Shown here: positions 32,073 through 39,396 of the stretch, one piece after another
Layout: each line of letters starts with the position of its first letter
Position numbering within the stretch: the stretch's first letter is position 1
Assembly (NCBI GenBank): GCA_902465155.1
Contig: CABQLY010000003.1
Span: 62,001 to 126,000, forward strand
Direction of reading: 5' to 3'
DNA from: an uncultured Oscillospiraceae bacterium
GTDB taxonomy: Bacteria; Bacillota; Clostridia; Oscillospirales; Acutalibacteraceae
DNA: 64,000 bases
Translations under genes and position numbers: made by a program
Notes under the pieces: generated by a model
Database searches by the model: none
Seen by the model: only the letters and a program-made list of their open reading frames with translations
What the model was told of the DNA's origin: nothing

Positions 32073-32634
32073 GCGGTTCGCCCCCTTTCACGGTTTTAAA
32101 CAGCTCAAAGGCCGTGTTTACATTCTCGGTTACGGCGGTAGAGGTAATGGTGGCGCCGGTAACGGCGTTAATTTCATTCTCGTTAGCGCCGGACTTTACT
32201 ACCGAAAGCTTGCCCGACTTATTTTTAAATTGCTGGCGAAATTCCTCCTTGCCGGCGTTTTGGCCAAGGCCGGGGGTCTCGCCCGAAACATCTGAAACCT
32301 CTATGCCGGTTACGGCCCCGTTTGGCGTTAGGCCAATAACGGTTTCTACGGCGCCGCCGTACCCGTTGTGGCTAACCGTAAAGGCGTAGCCAATAATCTC
32401 GCTGCCGTTTTTGGCAACGGTGTATTCGTACTCGGTGCCGTTCAGCGTTGTTTTTTTGGCTTCGTAGCTTTGGGCCGGCAGCACTTTGGCAATTGCCTGC
32501 TGCTGCGCCCCGGCTGCCCGCTCGCTTATTTTTTGCGCGGTAAGCAGGTTGGTGCCGCCCAGCAGCAGTGCCATAATGCCGGAAATAGCCAGCAAAATAA
32601 AGGCGGGAGCCAGCATTTTTAGGGTTTTACGCAT
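32065..32634 (-). CDS. rnfG: Rnf complex FMN-binding subunit G
   Basis: Periplasm-facing FMN protein of the Rnf complex, 189 residues with one N-terminal transmembrane helix (about 8-28). The covalent FMN motif VTGATITST is near the C-terminus, with FMN expected on T162. The ATG at 32634 is selected because GGGAGG lies 9 nt upstream; a start seven codons earlier has none. It overlaps rnfD by 8 bp. Confidence 0.95.
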   Translation of the reverse strand: MRKTLKMLAPAFILLAISGIMALLLGGTNLLTAQKISERAAGAQQQAIAKVLPAQSYEAKKTTLNGTEYEYTVAKNGSEIIGYAFTVSHNGYGGAVETVIGLTPNGAVTGIEVSDVSGETPGLGQNAGKEEFRQQFKNKSGKLSVVKSGANENEINAVTGATITSTAVTENVNTAFELFKTVKGGEPHE

Positions 32635-33538
32635 GGGCTTTTTCCTCCCATCCAAACGGTTTTTTAGCCCCTAACCGGTTTAGGTGCGGGGTTAAAATGT
32701 TCATTAGTAAAATCGAGAAGGAAACCCCCTCCGGCATGTTGCCAAAGTGGCGAATAGCCATGGTAATTACGCCGCAGCCAACCCCAAAAATAATTTTGCC
32801 TAAAAGGGTGTTGGGGGTGGTGGCGTAGTCGGTTGCCATGTAAATAGCGCCCAGCATTAACCCGCCCGAGAACAGCGCGGCAACGGGGTCCTGCCCCAGC
32901 AGCAGCGCCATTGCGGCGGCCGTGGCAAAGTAGCTAAGCGGCGTAGCGGGCGAAATTACGCGGCGGCAAACAAGGTACAGCCCGCCCATAAGCAGGCACA
33001 AGGCCGAGGTTTCGCCAATGCAGCCGGCGTAGTTGCCCAAAAACAGGGTTTGGTTTGGCACACTGCCGCCCGCTAAGGGCGTTGCGGCCGAAACGGTATC
33101 GGTAAACGGGTAGCAAAAGCGCGTCATGTAGCTGGGAAAAGAAACCATTAAAACAATGCGCGCCGTAAGCGCGGGGTTGGCAAAGTTTTGCCCCAACCCG
33201 CCAAACATCTGCTTTACAATAATAATGGCAATTACGCTGCCTAAGGCCGCCATCCAAAGCGGCAGGGTGCCGGGCAAATTCAAGCTTAAAATCAGCCCGG
33301 TTAAAACGGCGCTTAAATCTTTAACCGGCTGGGGCTTTTTTAAAATAAGGCACCACAAATATTCGGCAATTACGGCCGAGGCTACGCAAACGGCAACAAT
33401 GAGCGCGGCGTGAAAACCAAACAGGTAAATGCCGCAAATGGTTGCCGGAATTAAAGCTATAATAACATCCAGCATAACGCCGGTGGTAGAATCCGGGTGG
33501 TGCAAATGCGGGGAGGAGGAAAGGTTTAAAAGCTTCAT
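32627..33538 (-). CDS. rnfD: Rnf complex membrane subunit D
   Basis: Integral membrane flavoprotein of the Rnf complex, 303 residues with about eight to ten hydrophobic helices (VMLDVIIALIPATICGIYLFG, LTGLILSLNLPGTLPLW). The covalent FMN threonine motif is likely SAATPLAG. The ATG at 33538 overlaps the rnfC stop (ATGA); a longer frame reaching into rnfC is rejected. Confidence 0.95.
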   Translation of the reverse strand: MKLLNLSSSPHLHHPDSTTGVMLDVIIALIPATICGIYLFGFHAALIVAVCVASAVIAEYLWCLILKKPQPVKDLSAVLTGLILSLNLPGTLPLWMAALGSVIAIIIVKQMFGGLGQNFANPALTARIVLMVSFPSYMTRFCYPFTDTVSAATPLAGGSVPNQTLFLGNYAGCIGETSALCLLMGGLYLVCRRVISPATPLSYFATAAAMALLLGQDPVAALFSGGLMLGAIYMATDYATTPNTLLGKIIFGVGCGVITMAIRHFGNMPEGVSFSILLMNILTPHLNRLGAKKPFGWEEKAHA

Positions 33539-34863
33539 TTTTTCGCCGCCTTTTTTAAAATATTTTTTGCTAGCCGCATAGATTGCACCAGCGGCCGATG
33601 TGCCGGGCACATATAAGCGCAGCAGCCGCACTCCATGCAGTAGTTTACATTTTGCTGCTGCAGCAGGGCTTCATCCGGCGGTAAAACGGCGGCGTCTACC
33701 TTGGCGGGCGTTAGCCGCATAGGACAGACGCGTGCGCACCGACCGCAGCGAATACAGGCGGTTGGCTCGGCCGTTTGGGCCGCTTTGCCGCAAAAGGCCA
33801 AAACGGCGTTGTTTTGCTTGGTAAGCGGCTGCTCGGGGTTGGCTAACGCAATGCCCATCATAGGGCCGCCCAGCAGCACCTTTTGCGCGTCCTGCGCTTT
33901 GCAAAATTCCAACACCTTGCAAACCGGGGTGCCAATTGGCACAAACAGGTTTTTGCGCTCGGCTACGGCGTTGCCGTCTACCGTTATGCGCTTTTGGGTT
34001 AGCGGCATACCGGTTTTTAAATAAACGCTTAAAATTACAATGCTGGTAACATTCATTACTAAGCAGCCAACATCGGCCGGCAGCTTGCCGGCGGGCAGCT
34101 TGCGCCCCGTGGCCGAATAAATAAGCACCTTTTCGGCCCCTTGCGGGTAGCGGGCCGGCAGCTTCATAAGTCTTACGCGGTTTTCGGCGTCGGCCTTGTC
34201 GGCCGCAATTTCGTAAAGCTTTTGAATGGCGGCGGGCTTGTTGTTTTCTACCGCAATAATAACCTGCTCAATGTTCAGCAGCTTTTGAATAAGGTAAATG
34301 CCGGAAAGCAGCTCGGCGCCGTCCTCCATGCAGGCGCGGTAGTCCGAGGTAATAAAGGGCTCGCACTCGGCGCCGTTAACAATTAAGGTATCAATTTTTT
34401 TGCCGGGCGCTAATTTAATGTGGGTGGGAAAGCCGGCTCCCCCAAGGCCAACCAGCCCGCAATCTCGCGCGGCGGCGGCCAGCTGCTCGGCGTTTGTTAC
34501 GGTTACCGGCTTTAGGGCCGGGTCGGGGGTTTGGTTGCCGTCGGCCAAAATTACAACGGCTTGGCACTCGCTGCCGTTTGGCAGGCTAATGGGTTTAACC
34601 TCGCTTACCGTGCCGGAAACCGAAGAATGAATCGGCGCGCTGACAAAGGCGTCGCTATCCCCAATTTTGGTGCCAACAAAAACCGGGTCGCCCTTTTTAA
34701 CCAAAGGGGCGCAGGGGGCGCCAATGTGCTGTACCATGGGAATAATTACTTGCTCCGGCACCGGCAGCTGGGCCGTTTCAATTTCGGCGGCAGCCTTTAG
34801 GTGCGGCAGCCGTACCCCGCCGTGAATATGGGCGCGCGGCCTTAAAATTTCTTGTTTATTCAT
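33535..34863 (-). CDS. rnfC: Rnf complex subunit C (NAD-binding)
   Basis: Soluble subunit that reduces NAD+ with electrons from ferredoxin. The 442-residue protein has the N-terminal HGGVRLPHLK, a Rossmann-like NAD/FMN region (GLGGAGFPTHIKLAPGKKIDTLIVNGAECEPF) resembling NuoF, and two C-terminal 4Fe-4S motifs, CIRCGRCARVCP and CMECGCCAYMCP. It starts 4 bp after metY with AGGAGTG at the end of metY, so metY and rnf are one transcript. Confidence 0.96.
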   Translation of the reverse strand: MNKQEILRPRAHIHGGVRLPHLKAAAEIETAQLPVPEQVIIPMVQHIGAPCAPLVKKGDPVFVGTKIGDSDAFVSAPIHSSVSGTVSEVKPISLPNGSECQAVVILADGNQTPDPALKPVTVTNAEQLAAAARDCGLVGLGGAGFPTHIKLAPGKKIDTLIVNGAECEPFITSDYRACMEDGAELLSGIYLIQKLLNIEQVIIAVENNKPAAIQKLYEIAADKADAENRVRLMKLPARYPQGAEKVLIYSATGRKLPAGKLPADVGCLVMNVTSIVILSVYLKTGMPLTQKRITVDGNAVAERKNLFVPIGTPVCKVLEFCKAQDAQKVLLGGPMMGIALANPEQPLTKQNNAVLAFCGKAAQTAEPTACIRCGRCARVCPMRLTPAKVDAAVLPPDEALLQQQNVNYCMECGCCAYMCPAHRPLVQSMRLAKNILKKAAKK

Positions 34864-34867
34864 GCCC

Positions 34868-36136
34868 TCACTCCTGAAGATTTTTTAATGCATTTTTAAT
34901 ATCGGCTAAAATATCATCAACATCCTCCAGCCCTACCGAAAAGCGGATCATGCCCGGGTTAATGCCGGCGGCAATGAGCTGCTCGTCGGTTAGCTGGCGG
35001 TGGGTGGCGCTGGCCGGGTGCAGCACGCAGGTGCGAATGTCGGCCACATGCACCTCGTTGGTTGCAAGCTTTAAACCGTCCATGAATTTTACGGCGTTTT
35101 GGCGGCCACCCTTAATGGTGAGCGAAATAACGCCGGCACAGCCGTTTTTTAAGTACTTTTGGGCTAAGGCGTGGTATTTATCCTCCGGCAGGCCGGGGTA
35201 CTCCACCGCCTCAAAATAGCCGCAGCTTTTAAAATATTCGGCAACCTTTAGGGCGTTTTCGCAGTACCGCTTCATTCTAAGCGGCAGGGTTTCTAACCCA
35301 AGGTTCAGTAAAAAAGAGGAATGTGCCGCCGGGTAGCAGCCAAAATCGCGCATTAGCTGCATTCGGGCCTTTGCAATGTAGGCCGCCTTGCCAAAATCGC
35401 GGGTGTAAACAACGCCGTGGTAAGATTCATCGGGCGTGCAAAATTCGGGGAACTTGCCGTTTTCCCAGTTAAAATTGCCGCTGTCTACAATAACGCCGCC
35501 AACCTGCAGCGCGTGGCCGTCCATGTATTTTGAGGTAGAATGAATGACAATGTCGGCCCCAAAATCAATGGGCTTGCAAAGCGCCGGGGTGGGAAAGGTG
35601 TTGTCTACAATCAGCGGCAAACCGTGGCGGTGCGCCAGGTCGGCAATGCGCTCAATATCCAGCACGGTTAAAGCCGGGTTGGCCAGCGTTTCCCCAAAAA
35701 CGGCGCGGGTGTTTGGCTTTATTAATGCTTCAATTTCGCTGCTTTCGGCGTCCGGCTGAAAAAAGATGCACTCAATGCCAAAGCGCTTTAGGGTTACGGC
35801 AAACAGGTTTAAGGTGCCGCCGTAAACCGTGCTGCTGCACAAAAAGCTTTCCCCCGCCGAGCAAAGGTTTAAAATACTAAGCAAAGAGGCCGCCTGCCCC
35901 GAGGAGGTACACATGGCCCCCACGCCGTGCTCCAGCGCCGCAATTTTTTGCTCTACGGCGTCGGTTGTGGGGTTGGAAAAGCGGGAGTACATGTGTGCGG
36001 TAGGCATATCAAACAGCTCGCCAATGCGCTCGGTAGAGTCAAAGGCGTAGGTGGTGCTTTGCACAATGGGCATTACGCGCGGCTCCCCGTTTTTGGGGGT
36101 GTAGCCGGCGTGCAAACAGGCGGTTAGGTCTTTCAT
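34868..36136 (-). CDS. metY: O-acetylhomoserine sulfhydrylase (PLP enzyme of Cys/Met metabolism)
   Basis: PLP-dependent enzyme that makes homocysteine (or, with other thiols, related products) from O-acetylhomoserine and sulfide. The 422 residues show the family start TACLHAGYTPKNGEPRVMPIVQSTTYAF, Cys/Met metabolism PLP signatures YSRFSNPTTDAVEQKIAALE, VDNTFPTPALCKPIDFGADIVIHSTSKYMDGH with PLP on K203, and SVGLEDVDDI. It could also be a gamma-lyase, but the N-terminal pattern favours the O-acetylhomoserine branch. It is the promoter-proximal gene of the rnf operon. A palindrome in its leader may be an operator; no SAM or S-box riboswitch is seen. Confidence 0.9.
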   Translation of the reverse strand: MKDLTACLHAGYTPKNGEPRVMPIVQSTTYAFDSTERIGELFDMPTAHMYSRFSNPTTDAVEQKIAALEHGVGAMCTSSGQAASLLSILNLCSAGESFLCSSTVYGGTLNLFAVTLKRFGIECIFFQPDAESSEIEALIKPNTRAVFGETLANPALTVLDIERIADLAHRHGLPLIVDNTFPTPALCKPIDFGADIVIHSTSKYMDGHALQVGGVIVDSGNFNWENGKFPEFCTPDESYHGVVYTRDFGKAAYIAKARMQLMRDFGCYPAAHSSFLLNLGLETLPLRMKRYCENALKVAEYFKSCGYFEAVEYPGLPEDKYHALAQKYLKNGCAGVISLTIKGGRQNAVKFMDGLKLATNEVHVADIRTCVLHPASATHRQLTDEQLIAAGINPGMIRFSVGLEDVDDILADIKNALKNLQE

Positions 36137-36203
36137 TTTTGCAGCTTCCTTTCAGCGGTTTGATTTAGGCGGCAAAATTTGCTCGGCCGCCCAAAAATAA
36201 GCG

Positions 36204-36218
36204 TTGCGCCAGGCGCAA
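36204..36218. promoter_or_regulatory. Palindrome in the metY-rnf leader, operator candidate
   Basis: TTGCGCC-A-GGCGCAA is a perfect 15-bp palindrome (7-bp arms). It begins about 5 bp downstream of the predicted transcription start of the metY-rnf operon, a position typical of repressor operators. Which protein binds it is unknown. Confidence 0.55.
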
Positions 36219-36230
36219 ATATACCCTTTT

Positions 36231-36259
36231 ATTATACCGATTTTTAAAGCGTTTGTCAA
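36231..36259 (-). promoter_or_regulatory. Consensus sigma-A promoter of metY-rnfCDGEAB
   Basis: On the complement strand TTGACA (36254-36259) and TATAAT (36231-36236), 17-bp spacer. Confidence 0.88.
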
Positions 36260-36399
36260 ACCTTTTAGGTTGGGCGGGCAGTAGGCTTAATAATTGGCCA
36301 AAAACTTTAAACGCCGGGGGGCTTTGCAATTGCAATTTTTGTAAGGCGGCGACCCAAAACGGCCCGTAGGCCTGGTAATTTTGCGGTAGGGCGGCGTTG

Positions 36400-36450
36400 G
36401 GTTTTAAAAAACGGCGGCACGCGCCCTTTTTGGTAACGCTGCCGCCGTGT
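36400..36450 (-). terminator. Terminator of the WYL regulator gene
   Basis: ACGGCGGCA (36411-36419) pairs with TGCCGCCGT (36440-36448); on the complement strand it is followed by TTTTTAAAACC, 22 bp after the stop codon. Confidence 0.75.
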
Positions 36451-36470
36451 TGCTGTATTTAAACCGTTAT

Positions 36471-37472
36471 TTAAACGCTTTTGTAGTTTTTTAAAAGCTC
36501 CTTAGCGGCGGTGGTAACAGCCGCTGCAAGGCTTGCCGGCTGCAGCACGGTAATGCCGCTGCCAAATTGTAGAATCCAGCCGGTCAGCCCCTCGCTCAGC
36601 CGGGCCTTGGCGGTAAAAATAAAGCTTTCGCTGCTGCATTTTTGAATGTAAAGGTCCTCCCCAAAGCGGTCTAAAATTTGCTCTAACAGCTCCGCCTTAC
36701 ATTGTAGCTTTACGGTTGCGGGCTCGCCCCCAAACATATTAAAGGTTTTTGCGGCGTAGTCGGCAATGTCAAAGGTGTTGGTGTATTCGCTTACCTCGCA
36801 AAACGGGCGCGCCGGCTCGGGCTGCAGGGTAACGCCAACAATGCGGTCTAACCGCAGGTGCATTAGGTTATTGTACTTTTGGTAGTTGCAAACAAGGTAA
36901 TAATGGTCGTTCGCCCAAAGCATGGCGTAGGGGCTAACGGTTAGCTCCCGCGTTGTTTTTTGGGGGCTGGTGCCGTTTTGCAGCAGGTGCCGCTGGTACC
37001 CTAAGGTTACCTTAAGCTTTTGGCGAATGGCCTGCCACAACGCGTCAATATTATAATAAATTTGCTCGTTCGCCGTTTTGTCCTTGCTAAAAAAGCAAAA
37101 CCGGGTTTTTAGCTCGTTTGCCTTAAAATTGTTTAACAGGGCGCTAAGCTTTTTGGTTAGCTCCCGCGTTTTTTTGCGGGTAATAAAATCGGCCGAAAGC
37201 ACCGCGTCGGCCAGCAGGCCTACCTCGGCCGTTTCAAACAAGCGTGAAGCCAAAAAGTAGCCGGTAGGGCGGGCGTGGCTGTAAATAATGTCGTACCCCT
37301 CTTTTTCCAGCGCGGCAAGGTCGGCGTAAATGGTTTTACGGTCGCACGCTACGCCCTGCCGTAAAAGCTCGGCGGCCAGCTGCGTGGCGTTTAAGGGGTG
37401 CTCCTCGTCGGTTTGGCGCTGCAAAATGTGTAAAAGCTTTATCACGCGGGTTCGTTGGTCCCTTTTTTTCAA
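36471..37472 (-). CDS. WYL-domain transcriptional regulator
   Basis: Probable ligand-responsive DNA-binding protein, 333 residues. N-terminal winged HTH (about 10-70, TQLAAELLRQGVACDRKTIYADLAALEKEGYDI) followed by a WYL domain (about 140-215, YQRHLLQNG...VSPYAMLWANDHYYLVCNYQKYNNLMHLRLDRIVGV) and the WCX extension. The start is the TTG at 37472 because AAGAGGAG lies 6 nt upstream; a TTG 15 codons earlier has no ribosome binding site. WYL proteins often sense nucleic acids or nucleotides; the target here is unknown and it is not adjacent to a defence system. Confidence 0.9.
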   Translation of the reverse strand: MKKRDQRTRVIKLLHILQRQTDEEHPLNATQLAAELLRQGVACDRKTIYADLAALEKEGYDIIYSHARPTGYFLASRLFETAEVGLLADAVLSADFITRKKTRELTKKLSALLNNFKANELKTRFCFFSKDKTANEQIYYNIDALWQAIRQKLKVTLGYQRHLLQNGTSPQKTTRELTVSPYAMLWANDHYYLVCNYQKYNNLMHLRLDRIVGVTLQPEPARPFCEVSEYTNTFDIADYAAKTFNMFGGEPATVKLQCKAELLEQILDRFGEDLYIQKCSSESFIFTAKARLSEGLTGWILQFGSGITVLQPASLAAAVTTAAKELLKNYKSV

Positions 37473-37738
37473 GTAAGCTCCTCTTTTCCTTTTTTTCTGT
37501 TGCGCTGGCGTTAACAATAGCGCACGCGGCCAAACCCGCCTAAAAGGGCAAAATAACAGCTTTTTTGTTTGTTGCCTTTGTAAGGCATTAGCCTTACGGC
37601 AGCCTTTTGCTCAAAAAGCTGCGCGCCATTTTGTGCCTTTTAGGTTGCAGAGTTTTAAAGAGAACAAATTTACGGGTGGGCGCGGCAAAAACGCAGGGAA
37701 TCCTAACGGATTACCGCGGCCTTTAACAATGCTTGCAC

Positions 37739-38344
37739 TTAAATTTTTTCTTTAAAATCGGTGCTTGGTGTGCGCGCCATGGTTAAACGGCTTAATTCCT
37801 CGGCGGTGGTAAGGGTGTTCAGCGCCTTTAACAGCGTGTTGGTAGAAAGGCTGCCGGGCAGCCCCAGTTCCGCTAAAACCTGTTGGCGCAGCGCCTTGCT
37901 GCCGGGGCAGCCCGAAAGGCCAAGCTGCATTAAAACAGCCGGCGTAATTTGGGAGTTGCCTTGGGCCTTTGGGCTGCAAACAAACCGCTTTAAGGCGGCG
38001 ATTATCACCTCGTCCGGCGTGCCCTCAACCCCCAAAAGCCCCTCGGCCGAGGGGGCGGCTTTTCGCCGCTCCTTGCCCTTGGTTGGCGGCACAAATACAT
38101 GGTAGACCGGGCAGCCGCAAAGCAAATTTTTTAAAAAATTGCGAATTTGGTTGCCGGCGCTGTCGCTGTCGGTTAAAATAATGGCGCCCTTGTTTGCGGC
38201 AAGCCTTTTAATTTGCGCTTGTGTTTCTTTGTTTTTAAAAATGTTAAAGCCGTTAGTTTTTATTAAAACGGCGTCGGTAAGGTTTGCCAGCTTAATTAGG
38301 TCGTACTTGCCCTCTACAATAATGGGCATTTCAATGTGCAGCAT
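37739..38344 (-). CDS. RNase M5-like toprim protein
   Basis: A 201-residue Toprim-domain protein (IIVEGKYDLIKLANLTDAVLIKTNGF with the catalytic Glu, and LTDSDSAGNQIRNFLK with the acidic pair) followed by the DUF4093-like C-terminal part characteristic of ribonuclease M5 (rnmV), which matures 5S rRNA. Its usual neighbour ksgA is absent; instead it is coupled to holA with a TAATG overlap, so it may be a paralogue or the sole copy. Confident on family, less on the exact substrate. Confidence 0.8.
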   Translation of the reverse strand: MLHIEMPIIVEGKYDLIKLANLTDAVLIKTNGFNIFKNKETQAQIKRLAANKGAIILTDSDSAGNQIRNFLKNLLCGCPVYHVFVPPTKGKERRKAAPSAEGLLGVEGTPDEVIIAALKRFVCSPKAQGNSQITPAVLMQLGLSGCPGSKALRQQVLAELGLPGSLSTNTLLKALNTLTTAEELSRLTMARTPSTDFKEKI

Positions 38345-39396
38345 TAGCGCGAACCCCTGCTCAGCAGCATTAACCGGGTTATTAGGTACTCTAACTGCGT
38401 GGTGCCGCTGCCGGTACTAAGCTTAGATTCGGCCTTTACAATTTTGTCGCTTTCCAGCAGCTGCTGCAGTATTTTAGAAAGCGCGGCGTCGGGCAGCTTT
38501 GCCGCGTCGCGCATGGCGTTTTTTAAAACAAAAGCGCGATTGGGCGGGTAGCCCAGCTCTTTTGCGGCGCGGTCGGCCGAAAGGCCCGCTTTGGCGGCGG
38601 CCTTGGCTTTAAAAAGGTCGGTGTAGTAGCCGGTAAGGTTGGCTAAAATTTCAATATTATTTAAGCCGGATTGCTTTAGCTCCTGCAGCAGGCAAATGGC
38701 TTTATCGCCCCGGCCGGCGGCAATGTGCTTGGCTAAATCGTAAATCGAGGCGTCTACCGTTTTGGGGCAAACGGCCTGCACGGTCTGCTGGGTAATTTCT
38801 CCCGACTGCACATAGGCGCAAAGCTTTTCTAATTCGTTAATTAAAATGTTTAAATCGTTCGAGCAGGTTTCAATTAAAAAAGCCGCAACCTCCGGCCGCA
38901 TGGAGCAGCCCCGCCGCGCGGCCCCCTCGCACAGCATTTTGGTAAGCTGGGCGCCCGTTTTGTGGTTTAACTGGCAAACGGCGCCCCCGGTTTGCTCTAC
39001 TAAAGCAATCAGCTTTTTGCAGCGGTCCGACTTTTTAGGGTTGAGCGGCGTGGCCTCAAAGCTTAGCAGCAGGGTGTTTTGCGCCGGGGCCTCGGCCACC
39101 GCTTGCTGCAGGGCTTTAAATTCTTTTATGGGGCAGCCCTCAAAATTAAAATCGGTTGCCTGCACGCACAGGCGTTCCCCGGTAAACGAAAGCTGGTTTA
39201 ACGCGGCAAAAATGTCGTTCACGCCGGCCGAATCCGGCAGCTCAACAAGGTTTAAATCGCGGTTTTCGCCCACAATTTTTTGCACCAAAAGGCTGCTGTA
39301 ATGCTTTACCAAATACGGGTCGTCCCCAAACAGCAGGTAAACGCTTTTGGGGCTTTCTTTTTGCAGGCTGCTTTTCAGCTCGCTTTCACTCCACAT
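38344..39396 (-). CDS. holA: DNA polymerase III subunit delta
   Basis: Clamp-loader subunit that opens the beta sliding clamp. The 350-residue protein has the HolA N-terminus (SVYLLFGDDPYLVKHYSSLL), the ISI... typical region EFKALQQAVAEAPAQNTLLLSFE and the C-terminal helical domain (LAKHIAAGRGDKAICLLQEL, LLESDKIVKAESKLSTGSG). The ATG at 39396 follows ATGGAGG. It overlaps the comEC 3' end by 11 bp. Confidence 0.93.
   Translation of the reverse strand: MWSESELKSSLQKESPKSVYLLFGDDPYLVKHYSSLLVQKIVGENRDLNLVELPDSAGVNDIFAALNQLSFTGERLCVQATDFNFEGCPIKEFKALQQAVAEAPAQNTLLLSFEATPLNPKKSDRCKKLIALVEQTGGAVCQLNHKTGAQLTKMLCEGAARRGCSMRPEVAAFLIETCSNDLNILINELEKLCAYVQSGEITQQTVQAVCPKTVDASIYDLAKHIAAGRGDKAICLLQELKQSGLNNIEILANLTGYYTDLFKAKAAAKAGLSADRAAKELGYPPNRAFVLKNAMRDAAKLPDAALSKILQQLLESDKIVKAESKLSTGSGTTQLEYLITRLMLLSRGSR

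Larger units (their letters stand above)
36137..36470. other. Spacer between the WYL regulator gene and metY
   Basis: Holds the metY leader (palindrome), its promoter and the terminator of the leftward WYL gene, each listed. The remaining 36260-36399 shows no gene or RNA. Confidence 0.5.

Noticed and set aside
36137..36230. SAM (S-box) riboswitch before metY
   Set aside because: Leader is about 90 nt with a single palindrome; no four-helix S-box core is visible.
37500..37525. TTGTTAACG near the WYL gene as a Rex half-site
   Set aside because: The second arm is missing, so it is below the level of the other three sites.
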